This document shows positions 51,250-59,533 of a stretch of DNA of 64,000 nt, piece by piece. Position 1 is the stretch's first letter. Each line of letters opens with the position of its first letter. Made by a program: the position numbers and the translations under genes. The notes beneath the pieces were generated by a model. The model was given only the letters and a program-made list of their open reading frames with translations. It ran no database searches and was not told the origin of the DNA. Source of the DNA: Lewinella sp. JB7. GTDB taxonomy: Bacteria; Bacteroidota; Bacteroidia; Chitinophagales; Saprospiraceae. The stretch is taken from assembly GCF_024297185.1 (NCBI RefSeq), contig NZ_JANCTD010000007.1, positions 124,001-188,000 of the forward strand, given 5' to 3'.

Positions 51250-52335
51250 TTACTCGGCAGGAAGGGTCATACGCCAGATGGGGAAGGTCATTCCGGATAC
51301 CACGGAATCCGCCTCGGGCAATTTTGAATTGGTGAAGTACAGCTCTCCATCGTACTCGCTAAAGGTGTCTGCCCAACCGACCCGGGGACCCTCCACTAGG
51401 CGAATTACGGATCCGTCGTCACCGACGCTCACGACGGCCCGTGCCTCCAGATCCGCCATGATGGTGCGGCCGCCGCTGCGCCACATACCATCGGGGGCGG
51501 GCGTGGTCGCCACGGTTTGGACGGCGTCGCCCGGGTTCGGGGCATTGCGGTCCGACAGCACGGAAAGCGGGATGGCGTAGAGGGTATATCCCGAGAGCGC
51601 ATGGAATAGTAGTCGGTCGTTCACCGGGTCGAGGGCAATGCCGTCGGAGGGTATCTTCCGCTTCCACGGTTTACCGTTGATGACCAAGCTGTCGAGCGTA
51701 GCCCGGACGGAGGGGTGACCATCGAGTACCCGCCAACTATTACCGGACTTCAGGTCGAGCACCATCAGAGCGCCCCGACCGGAATCGGTGAAGTAGACCT
51801 GTTGGCGAGTCCGGTCGATCCGCAGATCGTTGACGTAGGTTTGCGGCACGGTGGTACCGGCGGGTAGTTCGTAAGTACGCAGGAGCTCATTCGTTTGCAG
51901 GTTATAGAGATGTACCCTCGGTGTAGTGATCAGTCCCTGAATGAGCGGATTGCGGGTGTCGGCAACATATAGGGTATCCCCCGCCGCAACGGCACTCTGT
52001 ACGTTGACCAATTTGTCGGCGGCGGGCTGCCCGATGTCCCAGGAATTTAGCTCGGCATTGGGGTAGGGGCGGACTTCGCCGTTCACGATCTCACCTAGGG
52101 TGTAGGGTACCCCCTTCCGCCACCGCGGAAAAGTGGCGAATACGCGCCCCTGGTCGGTCACCGTGATCCCGGTTACCTGCACGCCCGTTATTTCGGCGAC
52201 GAGCGTCAGGCCGGTCGAATCCCGGACGGACGACGCAGCGGAAAAATTGTCGGTACTTCCCTGGTGTTGACAGGATTGACAGAGACCGGTCGTCATTAAA
52301 GATAGGACGATGGCGAAACGAATGATCGGGCGCAT
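51250..52335 (-). CDS. Major royal jelly protein/Yellow-family secreted protein
   Basis: The 361-residue protein has a signal peptide (MRPIIRFAIVLSLMTTGLCQSC, possibly lipoprotein) and a six-bladed propeller of the MRJP/Yellow family: GRVFATFPRWRKGVPYTLGEI, YVNDLRIDRTRQQVYFTDSGRGALMVLDL, PSDGIALDPVNDRLLFHALSGYTLYAIP and FSEYDGELYFTNSKL. Bacterial members have no settled function. It heads a minus-strand run with the enoyl-CoA hydratase, sirtuin and purQ genes (spacers of 41 bp or less). Confidence 0.85.
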   Translation of the reverse strand: MRPIIRFAIVLSLMTTGLCQSCQHQGSTDNFSAASSVRDSTGLTLVAEITGVQVTGITVTDQGRVFATFPRWRKGVPYTLGEIVNGEVRPYPNAELNSWDIGQPAADKLVNVQSAVAAGDTLYVADTRNPLIQGLITTPRVHLYNLQTNELLRTYELPAGTTVPQTYVNDLRIDRTRQQVYFTDSGRGALMVLDLKSGNSWRVLDGHPSVRATLDSLVINGKPWKRKIPSDGIALDPVNDRLLFHALSGYTLYAIPLSVLSDRNAPNPGDAVQTVATTPAPDGMWRSGGRTIMADLEARAVVSVGDDGSVIRLVEGPRVGWADTFSEYDGELYFTNSKLPEADSVVSGMTFPIWRMTLPAE

Positions 52336-52382
52336 GGGCGGACATTTATCATGTAGGTGGGACGGGCTTCGGAATGTTCGTT

Positions 52383-52400
52383 GCTCCCGCGGCCCCGCCC
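52383..52400 (-). repeat. Dispersed GC motif copy
   Basis: Reverse-orientation copy (+ strand GCTCCCGCGGCCCCGCCC) in the spacer between the MRJP-like gene and dusB. It is the exact reverse complement of 18 bases of the copies at 9127 and 17994. Confidence 0.55.
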
Positions 52401-52456
52401 CCTAGGCGTCGCGCAATTGAACATTGTATTTCGCAGTTTGTAAATGGTAGATCGAT

Positions 52457-53449
52457 ATGGTCAGAATAGCCGACATAGAACTCGGGGAATTTCCCCTGCT
52501 GCTCGCTCCGATGGAGGACGTCAGCGACCCCCCCTTTCGCGCACTCTGCACGGCGCAGGGCTGCGATATGATGTACACGGAATTCATCAGCGTGGAGGGC
52601 CTGATCCGCGATGCCGATAAGAGCGTCGCTAAGCTCGACATCTACGACTACGAGCGCCCGATCGGCATTCAGATCTTTGGGGCGAACCTGGATAGCATGG
52701 TACAGGCCGCAGACATCGTGACGGAAGCGAACCCCGAGGTGCTCGACATCAACTTCGGCTGTCCGGTCAAGAAGGTCGTCTGTAAGGGTGCCGGGGCCGG
52801 GATCCTGCAGGACATTCCTAAAATGGTGGAGCTGACCAAGGCCATCGTGGACCGTACCCACCTTCCCGTTACGGTCAAGACCCGATTAGGCTGGGACGAT
52901 AACAGCAAGTACATCGAGGAAGTCGCCGAACGGCTACAGGACATCGGCATTAAGGCCCTGAGTATCCACGGCCGGACCCGCAAGCAGATGTACAAGGGGG
53001 AAGCCGACTGGTCGCTGATCGGCAAGATCAAGGACAATCCACGGATCCACATTCCCATTTTCGGTAACGGAGACATCGATTCCCCGGAGAAGGCCGCCGC
53101 CTACCGCGACCGTTACGGCGTCGACGGCATCATGATCGGCCGGGCATCCATCGGTTACCCGTGGATCTTCCGGGAAGTGAAGCATTATTTCGCGACGGGC
53201 GAACTGCTCGCCCCGCCGACCGTGGAGGAACGCGTCGCCGCCGCCCGGGAACACCTGCAGCGCAGCATTGACTGGAAGGGTGAAACGCTCGGCATCCTGG
53301 AAATGCGTCGCCACTATACCAATTATTTCCGCGGCCTACCCAACATCAAGCAATACCGGAAGGTGCTCGTCAGTGAGTTCGACGTGGACGCGCTCTACGG
53401 CACCCTGAGCGAGATCGAGGCGGTGTACGGGTCCGGAGTCGCGGTGTAG
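52457..53449 (+). CDS. dusB: tRNA-dihydrouridine synthase (DusB-type)
   Basis: The 330-residue protein has the Dus barrel: LLLAPMEDVSDPPFRALC, IGIQIFGANLDSM, DINFGCPVKKVVCKGAGAGIL (catalytic Cys), TVKTRLGW, IHGRTRKQMYKGEADW and GIMIGRASIGYPWIF (FMN phosphate site), with a helical C-terminal domain. It reduces uridines in tRNA using FMN and NADPH. The start is at 52457, closely preceded by TTGTAAATGGTAG, a word found in the tandem arrays. Confidence 0.95.
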   Translation: MVRIADIELGEFPLLLAPMEDVSDPPFRALCTAQGCDMMYTEFISVEGLIRDADKSVAKLDIYDYERPIGIQIFGANLDSMVQAADIVTEANPEVLDINFGCPVKKVVCKGAGAGILQDIPKMVELTKAIVDRTHLPVTVKTRLGWDDNSKYIEEVAERLQDIGIKALSIHGRTRKQMYKGEADWSLIGKIKDNPRIHIPIFGNGDIDSPEKAAAYRDRYGVDGIMIGRASIGYPWIFREVKHYFATGELLAPPTVEERVAAAREHLQRSIDWKGETLGILEMRRHYTNYFRGLPNIKQYRKVLVSEFDVDALYGTLSEIEAVYGSGVAV

Positions 53450-53514
53450 CGCACGAGCGGTTTACGGATTTGCGGGGGGGTTAACGGGCCGATGCCTGGG
53501 CATGGTCGGATCGC

Positions 53515-53625
53515 AGCTGAACCGCTAAAGCCGCCGCTACACCGGGGAGAACAGCTGAACGGCTAAAGCCGTCGCTACACGGTAACTATACGAGGGGCAG
53601 CGGGACGGCTGAAGCCGTCGCTACA
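53515..53625. repeat. Three copies of a short AACGGCT...AGCCGTCGCTACA repeat
   Basis: Copies at 53515-53542, 53553-53580 and 53599-53625 share GCTGAACGGCTAAAGCCGTCGC or close variants, each able to form a small ACGGCT/AGCCGT hairpin. They lie between dusB and the opposing zinc-peptidase gene. The third copy overlaps and supplies the peptidase stop codon (CTA at 53621-53623). Confidence 0.75.
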
Positions 53626-54514
53626 GGTTGCGGGCGGAGAAGTAGCGATCCATGGCGGCCTTACTCGCATCTCCACTCCGGTAACCTTCGGTGAAGGCGC
53701 GAACGCGTTGTTCGGAGGTGCCGTGGGTAAAGCTCTCGGGGACGACGTAGCCCTGAGCCTCCATCTGTAGACGGTCGTCACCAATGGCCGTAGCGGCGGT
53801 GATGGCCTCCTGAATATCTCCCTGCTCCAGCAGTTGTCCGTCGCGGTTGGCGTAGTTGGCCCATACTCCAGCGAGGTAATCGGCCTGCAGTTCCAGACGG
53901 ACGGACATTGCATTAGCCTGCTCCTTGCTGGAGCGCTGGCGGGCCTGATTGACCTGCTGGCTGTACCCGAGCAGGTTCTGGACGTGATGACCGACCTCAT
54001 GAGCCACGACGTAGGCTAGCGCGAAATCGCCGGGCGAACCGAACCGCTTACGCAGCTGATCGGCGAAGGAAAGGTCGATGTACACTTTCTGATCGGCCGG
54101 ACAGTAGAAGGGCCCAGTGGCCGCGCTGGCGAAACCACAGGCCGAGCGGTCCTGTCCGCTGAAGAGCACCAGGACCGGCTCCTTGTAGTTGCGGCCGTAC
54201 TGCTGGGGGAAGACGTTGTTCCATACGTTCTCGGTCTCCTGCAGGGTAACGCTGACGATGTTGGCGTAGGAGCCCGTCTCGTTCAGATCCTCTCCCCGCT
54301 CGCCGGGAGTGGTCTGGGTGGCCTGATTGCCCCCACCGCCGATGCCGAGGTATTCCAGGGGGTTGCCCCCGAGAAAGAAGACGACGACCATGATTATGAT
54401 GGTGCCGATTCCGAAACTGCCGGCCCGGCCGGCGCCGCCGCCAAACATACTGCCGCCGCCGCGACCACGGCGATCTTCGATATTGCTGCTACCTTTTCTT
54501 CCCTGGAGTTTCAT
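53621..54514 (-). CDS. Neutral zinc metallopeptidase (YpfJ family)
   Basis: The 297-residue protein has a Gly/Arg-rich cytoplasmic N-terminus, one membrane helix (about 34-52, SFGIGTIIIMVVVFFLGG), and an exposed peptidase domain with VAHEVGHHVQNLLGYS (HExxH), CPADQKVYIDLSFADQL and LELQADYLAGVWANY (third ligand Glu). This matches the pfam neutral-zinc-metallopeptidase family; the substrate is unknown. It is the last gene of the ECF sigma operon, 25 bp after the DUF4197 gene. Confidence 0.9.
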   Translation of the reverse strand: MKLQGRKGSSNIEDRRGRGGGSMFGGGAGRAGSFGIGTIIIMVVVFFLGGNPLEYLGIGGGGNQATQTTPGERGEDLNETGSYANIVSVTLQETENVWNNVFPQQYGRNYKEPVLVLFSGQDRSACGFASAATGPFYCPADQKVYIDLSFADQLRKRFGSPGDFALAYVVAHEVGHHVQNLLGYSQQVNQARQRSSKEQANAMSVRLELQADYLAGVWANYANRDGQLLEQGDIQEAITAATAIGDDRLQMEAQGYVVPESFTHGTSEQRVRAFTEGYRSGDASKAAMDRYFSARNL

Positions 54515-54539
54515 GATGATTATACTGGTGGAGAGTGAA

Positions 54540-55265
54540 TTAATTTACGGAATCCTGCTGGGCGAATACCCGCCGCAGCAGCTCCGTCGTACGGGCCGCT
54601 ACGTTCTGGCGAATATCGATTTCCTTCAGGGCTACCTTCTTAAAGAGGCCGTTCAGGGCCTGTTCGGTAACGTAGGCACCCAGGTCGGTATTTACCTGCT
54701 GCCGGGTGAGGGGAAAGTTGTTGTAGGCCGTGGCGGCATCGAGCCAGATCTTATTGGCGTCGTACTTATCCAGACTCGTATTGATGACCGGGGCGAACTC
54801 GTTGGTCAGCGCCTGGGTGGTGGTCCGTTCCAGGTAGGCGGTGGCGGCGGTGTTGTCGCCCTTCAGTATGCCGACGGCGTCCTGAATGGTCATTTGCCGG
54901 ATAGCATCCACGAATATGGGTGCCGCCTTGGTAGCCGCGTCCTCGGCCCCCTGGTTGATCTTCTTCAGAATAACTTCCTCCAGATTACTGAAGCCGGGCA
55001 CCCCCTGTAGTCGGTCGGTGACCTGACGCACTTCCTCGGGCAGGAGGATGCGGTAGGCGACGTCATCGAAGTATCCTCCGGGTTTGGAAAGTTCTTCCGC
55101 GCCCTCCCGCGCGCCGATCTGCAGGGCTTCTTTCAATCCATTAGCAATATCCGTGGAGGTGAGGCCACCGTTGAGAACGGTATTCAGGGTTTGGTTGATT
55201 TGCTGGCTGGTACACCCCAGGAACAGGAGGGGCAGGAGGAGAAGTAGGAAGGCACGTACGGTCAT
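54540..55265 (-). CDS. DUF4197 lipoprotein
   Basis: The 241-residue protein starts with a lipoprotein signal (LLLLLPLLFLGC). The body matches DUF4197: GLKEALQIGAREGAEELSKPGGYFDD, ILLPEEVRQVTDRL, TIQDAVGILKGDNTAATAYL and ALNGLFKKVALKEIDIRQN. Such proteins are helical, periplasmic and of unknown function. It lies between folB (52 bp gap) and the zinc peptidase (25 bp gap). Confidence 0.9.
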   Translation of the reverse strand: MTVRAFLLLLLPLLFLGCTSQQINQTLNTVLNGGLTSTDIANGLKEALQIGAREGAEELSKPGGYFDDVAYRILLPEEVRQVTDRLQGVPGFSNLEEVILKKINQGAEDAATKAAPIFVDAIRQMTIQDAVGILKGDNTAATAYLERTTTQALTNEFAPVINTSLDKYDANKIWLDAATAYNNFPLTRQQVNTDLGAYVTEQALNGLFKKVALKEIDIRQNVAARTTELLRRVFAQQDSVN

Positions 55266-55317
55266 AGCTCGGAGGTGAGTTTCTATAAGCCGATTTACCG
55301 GTCATTAGTTTGCTCGC

Positions 55318-55797
55318 CTAGAAGTTGAAGCCGCTGATGTCGAAGGAGCCCGGGGGCTTGAAGTCATCGGGGTAGTCCTCGTCCGGGTCCTCGAAGGTAT
55401 GCTGCGCCCTGCCGGTCGGAGCGGGCATCGCCCCCCCGGCGCCCCCCAGTTCGATCTCCACGAAGGCGGCACCCACCCGACCGCCAAGCGGCGGACTGAG
55501 TTTACGCAACTTGAGGCGGACGGAGGCTACCCCGTCGAACTGGTTCATGATCCGGCTGGCCATCCGGTACGCCAGGGCTTCCAGCAGCTGCGCGGGCTTC
55601 TTCATTTCGGCCTGCAACAGGTAGTAGATGGTGGAATAATTGACCGTTCCCCCCAGATCGTCCTCCTCCGCGGCTCCGGCGACACTGGCCTCCACCTCGA
55701 TGTCGATGCTGAATTCATTGCCCATCAAATGCTCTTCCTCGAAGAATCCGTGGGGAGCCTGAAAACGGACGTCTTCCAGTCCGATTTTCGCCATCAT
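55318..55797 (-). CDS. folB: Dihydroneopterin aldolase
   Basis: The 159-residue protein has the FolB core (MAKIGLEDVRFQAPHGFFEEEHLMGNEFSIDIEVE, TVNYSTIYYLLQAEMKKPAQLLEALAYRMA, VRLKLRKLSPPLGG). It has an extra C-terminal acidic/Pro tail of about 40 residues after the usual end near FVEIEL. It makes 6-hydroxymethyl-dihydropterin in folate synthesis. Its start overlaps the TPR anti-sigma-like gene by 4 bp. Confidence 0.9.
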   Translation of the reverse strand: MMAKIGLEDVRFQAPHGFFEEEHLMGNEFSIDIEVEASVAGAAEEDDLGGTVNYSTIYYLLQAEMKKPAQLLEALAYRMASRIMNQFDGVASVRLKLRKLSPPLGGRVGAAFVEIELGGAGGAMPAPTGRAQHTFEDPDEDYPDDFKPPGSFDISGFNF

Positions 55798-56552
55798 AAC
55801 TTCTCCAGAAGTTGGCGAGCCTCGCGACTCATGGGATGGTCGGCGTTGTCGGCGATGCGGCGGATCTCTTCCCGGGCTTCGTCGGCCTGACCGAGCCCGA
55901 GATTCGCCAACGCGAGGTAGTAGGCGGACTCCTGGGTGAGATTGAAGTCGGTCTGCGTAGCCAGTTCCCGGTAGAGGTCACGGGCGGAAGCATACTTCTC
56001 CTGGGCCAGGAGGGTCTGGCCGAAGTAGAAGCGGTCGACCGGATCGTCGGGGCCCAGCGCGGCAAATGCTCCCTCCGCCGTCGCGTAATCGCCGGTTTCG
56101 TAGGCGGCGTAGGCGGCGGCACGGCCGTCGTCACCGTCGTTGGCACCTTTGGTGACGGTGTAGGCAATATTCGTGAAGGGCTCGAATTCGGAGAGGGCGA
56201 GTTGTTCGGGGGTCGCCGGGGCGGGCCGCAGCAGGAAGTAGCCCGCTACGAACACGACCAGAGCGGCAGCGGCGGCGTAGGCGAACCATCCTCCGCTGCG
56301 CTTGCGGCCGATAGGAATGACCTTGGCATCCGGCTGCCGGGCCGTAGTGGCCATGCCGGCTTCCAGATTGCGTAGGCGATCTTTGAGTACCTGTTCTTCC
56401 CTCAGTGTGATGGCATCCAGGGCCTGGCGGGTAGTTTCCATTTCAATTTTCAGTTGGGGATTCGCGGATAGTTCACGCTCGAATGCTTCGCGATCGGCCA
56501 GGTCGCCGCGCAGATAGTCACCGATGCGGTCCGGCTGGTCTTCAGTGTTCAT
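55794..56552 (-). CDS. Anti-sigma-like membrane protein with periplasmic TPRs
   Basis: The 252-residue protein has an N-terminal anti-sigma-like helical region (about 1-60: DQPDRIGDYLRGDLADREAFERELSANPQL), one membrane helix (about 90-107, WFAYAAAAALVVFVAGYFLL) and periplasmic TPR-like repeats (about 140-252: AAYAAYETGDYATAEGAFAAL, FYFGQTLLAQEKYASARDLY, AYYLALANLGLGQADEAREEI). It overlaps the ECF sigma gene by 4 bp and folB by 4 bp. I infer it restrains the sigma factor and senses an envelope signal through the TPRs; FecR- or RskA-type domains are absent. Confidence 0.72.
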   Translation of the reverse strand: MNTEDQPDRIGDYLRGDLADREAFERELSANPQLKIEMETTRQALDAITLREEQVLKDRLRNLEAGMATTARQPDAKVIPIGRKRSGGWFAYAAAAALVVFVAGYFLLRPAPATPEQLALSEFEPFTNIAYTVTKGANDGDDGRAAAYAAYETGDYATAEGAFAALGPDDPVDRFYFGQTLLAQEKYASARDLYRELATQTDFNLTQESAYYLALANLGLGQADEAREEIRRIADNADHPMSREARQLLEKL

Positions 56553-57115
56553 GAGGTTTTTTTAACGAGCTTCTTCAACTCATTCAGACAGCGCATTTTT
56601 TTGATGCGCGTGGCGCCTTCCGACGGAAGCCCCACGGATTGCATGATGCTTTCGATCGGATAATGATGATAATAGTACAGGGTCAGGATTTCCCGGCACG
56701 GTTCGCCGAGGCTATCCATGGCATCCTTTAAACGGCTGCGGTCGTGCTCACGTTCGAAACGGTCGATCAGGCTCCAGTCGAGTTCGTCGGCCGGATTAAC
56801 CCCGGCTTCGTGGTCGGTCGGCATTTCCCGCTGCCGTTGGTGGTTGCGGCGGTAGACGAGGCGTTTGCCGATGCTGAAGAGGTAGGTGCGGATGGAACAG
56901 GTGAGTACCTGTAATTTGCCACTTACCACGTTGCGGTAAAAAGCGATCACGGCGTCCTGAAAGCAGTCGGCCGCATCCTCCTCCGTCGCGTACAGTTGCC
57001 GCTTGGCGTACGTCACGAATGCGGTACGGTGGTCCAGGTAGAGCTGATCGATGAGCTCGTACCGACCGCTTTTAATGGACTCGAATAGGGTCTGATCCTC
57101 GCTCTCCGTATGCAT
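56549..57115 (-). CDS. ECF-type RNA polymerase sigma factor
   Basis: The ATG at 57115 (MHTESEDQTLFESIKSGRYEL) is favoured over one at 57151 because a -7 promoter element lies at 57149-57156. The 188-residue protein has sigma region 2 (about 15-90: DCFQDAVIAFYRNVVSG, IRTYLFSIGKRLVYRRNHQRQ) and region 4 (about 130-180: LGEPCREILTLYYYHHYPIESIMQSVGLPSEGATRIKKMRCLNEL). The likely partner is the TPR protein it overlaps. Confidence 0.88.
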   Translation of the reverse strand: MHTESEDQTLFESIKSGRYELIDQLYLDHRTAFVTYAKRQLYATEEDAADCFQDAVIAFYRNVVSGKLQVLTCSIRTYLFSIGKRLVYRRNHQRQREMPTDHEAGVNPADELDWSLIDRFEREHDRSRLKDAMDSLGEPCREILTLYYYHHYPIESIMQSVGLPSEGATRIKKMRCLNELKKLVKKTS

Positions 57116-57148
57116 CGCTACCGTTGCGTGAAATGATGGGTTACCAGT

Positions 57149-57156
57149 CAAATGTA
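57149..57156 (-). promoter_or_regulatory. Bacteroidota-type -7 promoter element for the ECF sigma operon
   Basis: TACATTTG on the minus strand matches TAnnTTTG. With the usual spacing, transcription would start near 57142, ahead of the ATG at 57115. Confidence 0.5.
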
Positions 57157-57161
57157 ATGTT

Positions 57162-57173
57162 TTAGTGCACTAA
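57162..57173. promoter_or_regulatory. Palindrome TTAGTGCACTAA in the divergent sigma/rlpA spacer
   Basis: A perfect 12 bp palindrome lies 5 bp upstream of the -7 element of the ECF operon, where a protein would overlap the promoter. A weaker CCCAC/GTGGG hairpin follows at 57176-57190. Possible operator; no regulator is known. Confidence 0.4.
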
Positions 57174-57308
57174 TCCCCACGAACCGTGGGCTTTGTAGTT
57201 ATATTCCGTCATTTTAGAAATTGTTACGCCCGACCTAAAGTATTCGCTACCGCCGAACCTTACCGTCCCGGGTCCATTCCACCGATTACACTCAACCTTA
57301 CACCGATC

Positions 57309-58046
57309 ATGACTACCTTCCTTTCATCCCGCCTACGGCCCCTGTTGCCGGTCCTTGCGCTACTCTTTTTCACCCTGCCGGCGCTGGCCCAACGCACCGA
57401 GGGCATGGCCAGCTACTACGCCGATCGCTTTCACCTGGCCTCCACCAGCACCGGAGAACAATACGACAAGCACGCGCTCACCGCCGCCAGTAAGGAGTTT
57501 GACTACGGTACGGTGCTGGAAGTCACCCACGTAGCCAGCGGCAAAAAAGTAACGGTCCGCGTAAACGACTGCGGGCCCCACCACCCCGACCGGATCATCG
57601 ACCTCAGTCGGGCCGCGGCGCGCGAGATCGGTCTGTTACGGGCCGGTTCGGCGATGGTGCGCCTCCGGGTCATTGAGGCCGGCACCCAGGGGCCTACCTG
57701 CGAGCGCTCGGCCTGGGCGCAGCGGGAGGCGGCCCGGGAAGCGCAGCCTACGGCTCCGCCGCCGACGGTACAGGTCAAGGGCCCCGACGCGCCCCGCCGC
57801 CGCCGCTTCGCGCCCGACGAGATGCTCTTCGGCGTCCAGGTCGGCGCGTTCAGCAAGGAAAGCAACGCCAAAGCGCTCGTGGAAACCCTTACGGAACTCG
57901 GCTTCGGGGAAGTGTGGTCCACCAAGACGGGCCTCATCCATCGCGTGTACACGGGGAAATACTACTTTCAGGACGAAGCGCAGGAACTGCGCAATCGCGT
58001 GCGGGAGGCCGGTTACCGCGACGCTACCGTGCGCCGGGTGCAGTAG
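57309..58046 (+). CDS. RlpA-family septal ring lytic transglycosylase with SPOR domain
   Basis: The ATG at 57309 gives a signal peptide (LLPVLALLFFTLPALAQ). The 245-residue protein has an RlpA-like double-psi beta-barrel (about 30-120: EGMASYYADRFHLASTSTGEQYDKHALTAAS, FDYGTVLEVTHVASGKKVTVRVNDCGP, IDLSRAAAREIGLLRAG) and a SPOR domain (about 170-245: FGVQVGAFSKESNAKALVETL). RlpA proteins cut denuded glycan strands and SPOR binds such glycans at the septum. Lies divergently from the ECF sigma operon. Confidence 0.88.
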   Translation: MTTFLSSRLRPLLPVLALLFFTLPALAQRTEGMASYYADRFHLASTSTGEQYDKHALTAASKEFDYGTVLEVTHVASGKKVTVRVNDCGPHHPDRIIDLSRAAAREIGLLRAGSAMVRLRVIEAGTQGPTCERSAWAQREAAREAQPTAPPPTVQVKGPDAPRRRRFAPDEMLFGVQVGAFSKESNAKALVETLTELGFGEVWSTKTGLIHRVYTGKYYFQDEAQELRNRVREAGYRDATVRRVQ

Positions 58047-58058
58047 CCAGCCCGGGCC

Positions 58059-59309
58059 CTAGCTGCGCATGGCCTCTACCGGATCCATCCGGGCGGCAAG
58101 AAGCGCTGGAATCAGACCGGCCAGGATACCCACGACCGCAGACAGGCCCACCCCGATCAGGGCGTAGACGATACTCAGCGAGATCTGAAAGCCGGGCAGG
58201 AACTGGTTGATGACGGATGTGATGCCCACGACCATGGCCAGTCCGATGAGCCCGCCGATGATGCAGAGGATGATCGACTCGGTCAGGAATTCCAGAAGGA
58301 TCACGTACTGCCGCGCCCCCAGGGCCTTCTTTACGCCGATGAGGCTGGTGCGCTCCTTCACGCTGACGAACATGATGTTCGCCACGCTGATGGCACCCAC
58401 TACGATCGAAAAGCCGCCGATCAGGAAGCCGATGATGTTGAGTACTCCGAAGAACTTCCCGAGGGCGTCGGCCGTCATACTGAGTTGATTGAGGGCGAAA
58501 TTATCTTCCTCGCGCGGGCGTAGCTGCCGTTCGGAGCGGACGATTCCGCGGATGTCGTCCTCCAGCCGGGCCATCTCCACGCCGGGTTTGGCCTTCACCG
58601 CTACGGTGCCGCCGTACTGGTTGCGGTTCTTCAGGTTGACGAAGCGGGCGGCGTTGTTGTAGGTTACCAGAATCGCGTCGTCGAAGTCGAGGGGATTGAT
58701 CAGGTCGTCCCCCGCCGGCGCCAGCGTACCGATCACCTGGTACTTGCGCCCCTGCATCTTGACCGTCTTGTTGATGGGGTTGATGGGACCGAAAAGTTGT
58801 TCGGCCAGCTGGTTGCCGAGCAGGATCTTATCGGTTCCGTTGCGGTATTCGGAAGTAGACCAGTAGCGCCCCCGGTTTACTTCGATGTTGAACAGGCGGT
58901 CGAGCTCGTAGGTCGTCACGAAGAGATAGCCCCCCTCCACGGCCTTGCTCTCGTACTTGAGGGTCCGGTTGCCGGGGACGGTCCAGTAGCTCACGATGCT
59001 TGCGGTGGCCAGGTTTTCCTTCAGGGCCTCGTAGTCGTCGTGGTCGGGGTAGGGTCGCTGGAAGTATTCCCACCAGTCGTCGCTGTTATCCTTCCAGGGC
59101 CACTTATCGAGGTACACGACATCGTCGCCGAGTTTGGCCAGACTGCCCGAGACGTTGTCCTGGAGGGACTGAACCGCGGAGAGTACCCCGATGATACAGA
59201 AGATGCCGATCGAGATCCCCAGCAGCGATAAGAAGGTACGGAGCTTGTTGCCCAGCAATTGTTGCCCCGCCTGCCGCAAACTCTCCGCAATTACCTTGGA
59301 TAAAATCAT
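58059..59309 (-). CDS. MacB/FtsX-type ABC transporter permease
   Basis: The 416-residue protein has an N-terminal membrane helix (LLGNKLRTFLSLLGISIGIFCIIGVLSAV), a periplasmic MacB_PCD domain (about 45-265), and three C-terminal FtsX helices (IIGFLIGGFSIVVGAISVANIMFVSVKERTSLIGVKKALGA and VVGILAGLIPALLAARMDPVEAMRS). The DPVEAMR end is typical of MacB-type export permeases for lipoproteins, peptides or antibiotics. The ATPase and adaptor are not adjacent. It converges on rlpA (12 bp between stops). Confidence 0.92.
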   Translation of the reverse strand: MILSKVIAESLRQAGQQLLGNKLRTFLSLLGISIGIFCIIGVLSAVQSLQDNVSGSLAKLGDDVVYLDKWPWKDNSDDWWEYFQRPYPDHDDYEALKENLATASIVSYWTVPGNRTLKYESKAVEGGYLFVTTYELDRLFNIEVNRGRYWSTSEYRNGTDKILLGNQLAEQLFGPINPINKTVKMQGRKYQVIGTLAPAGDDLINPLDFDDAILVTYNNAARFVNLKNRNQYGGTVAVKAKPGVEMARLEDDIRGIVRSERQLRPREEDNFALNQLSMTADALGKFFGVLNIIGFLIGGFSIVVGAISVANIMFVSVKERTSLIGVKKALGARQYVILLEFLTESIILCIIGGLIGLAMVVGITSVINQFLPGFQISLSIVYALIGVGLSAVVGILAGLIPALLAARMDPVEAMRS

Positions 59310-59484
59310 GTTCCGCCGGATTGAACGACAAAAGTAGGGGCGGCGGGCGCGCAGGAGCCATGAAATAGACGAACGGCCCGGATTTTTCCACCGGCCACCG
59401 ACCCCGTGCCCACGGCATACAACTTTCTGGAAGTCCGGTGCATTACTTCACCAGTGCCGTTGCGAGCGAGTTACAAAAAACCCT

Positions 59485-59492
59485 TACTTTTG
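59485..59492 (+). promoter_or_regulatory. Bacteroidota-type promoter for queA
   Basis: TACTTTTG (TAnnTTTG -7 element), with a TTG at 59460-59462 about 22 bp upstream as a possible -33 element. The start codon follows 41 bp later. Confidence 0.55.
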
Positions 59493-59533
59493 CCGGCTGT
59501 TTCGCATATAAGTATACAAAATATTTTCCCGGG

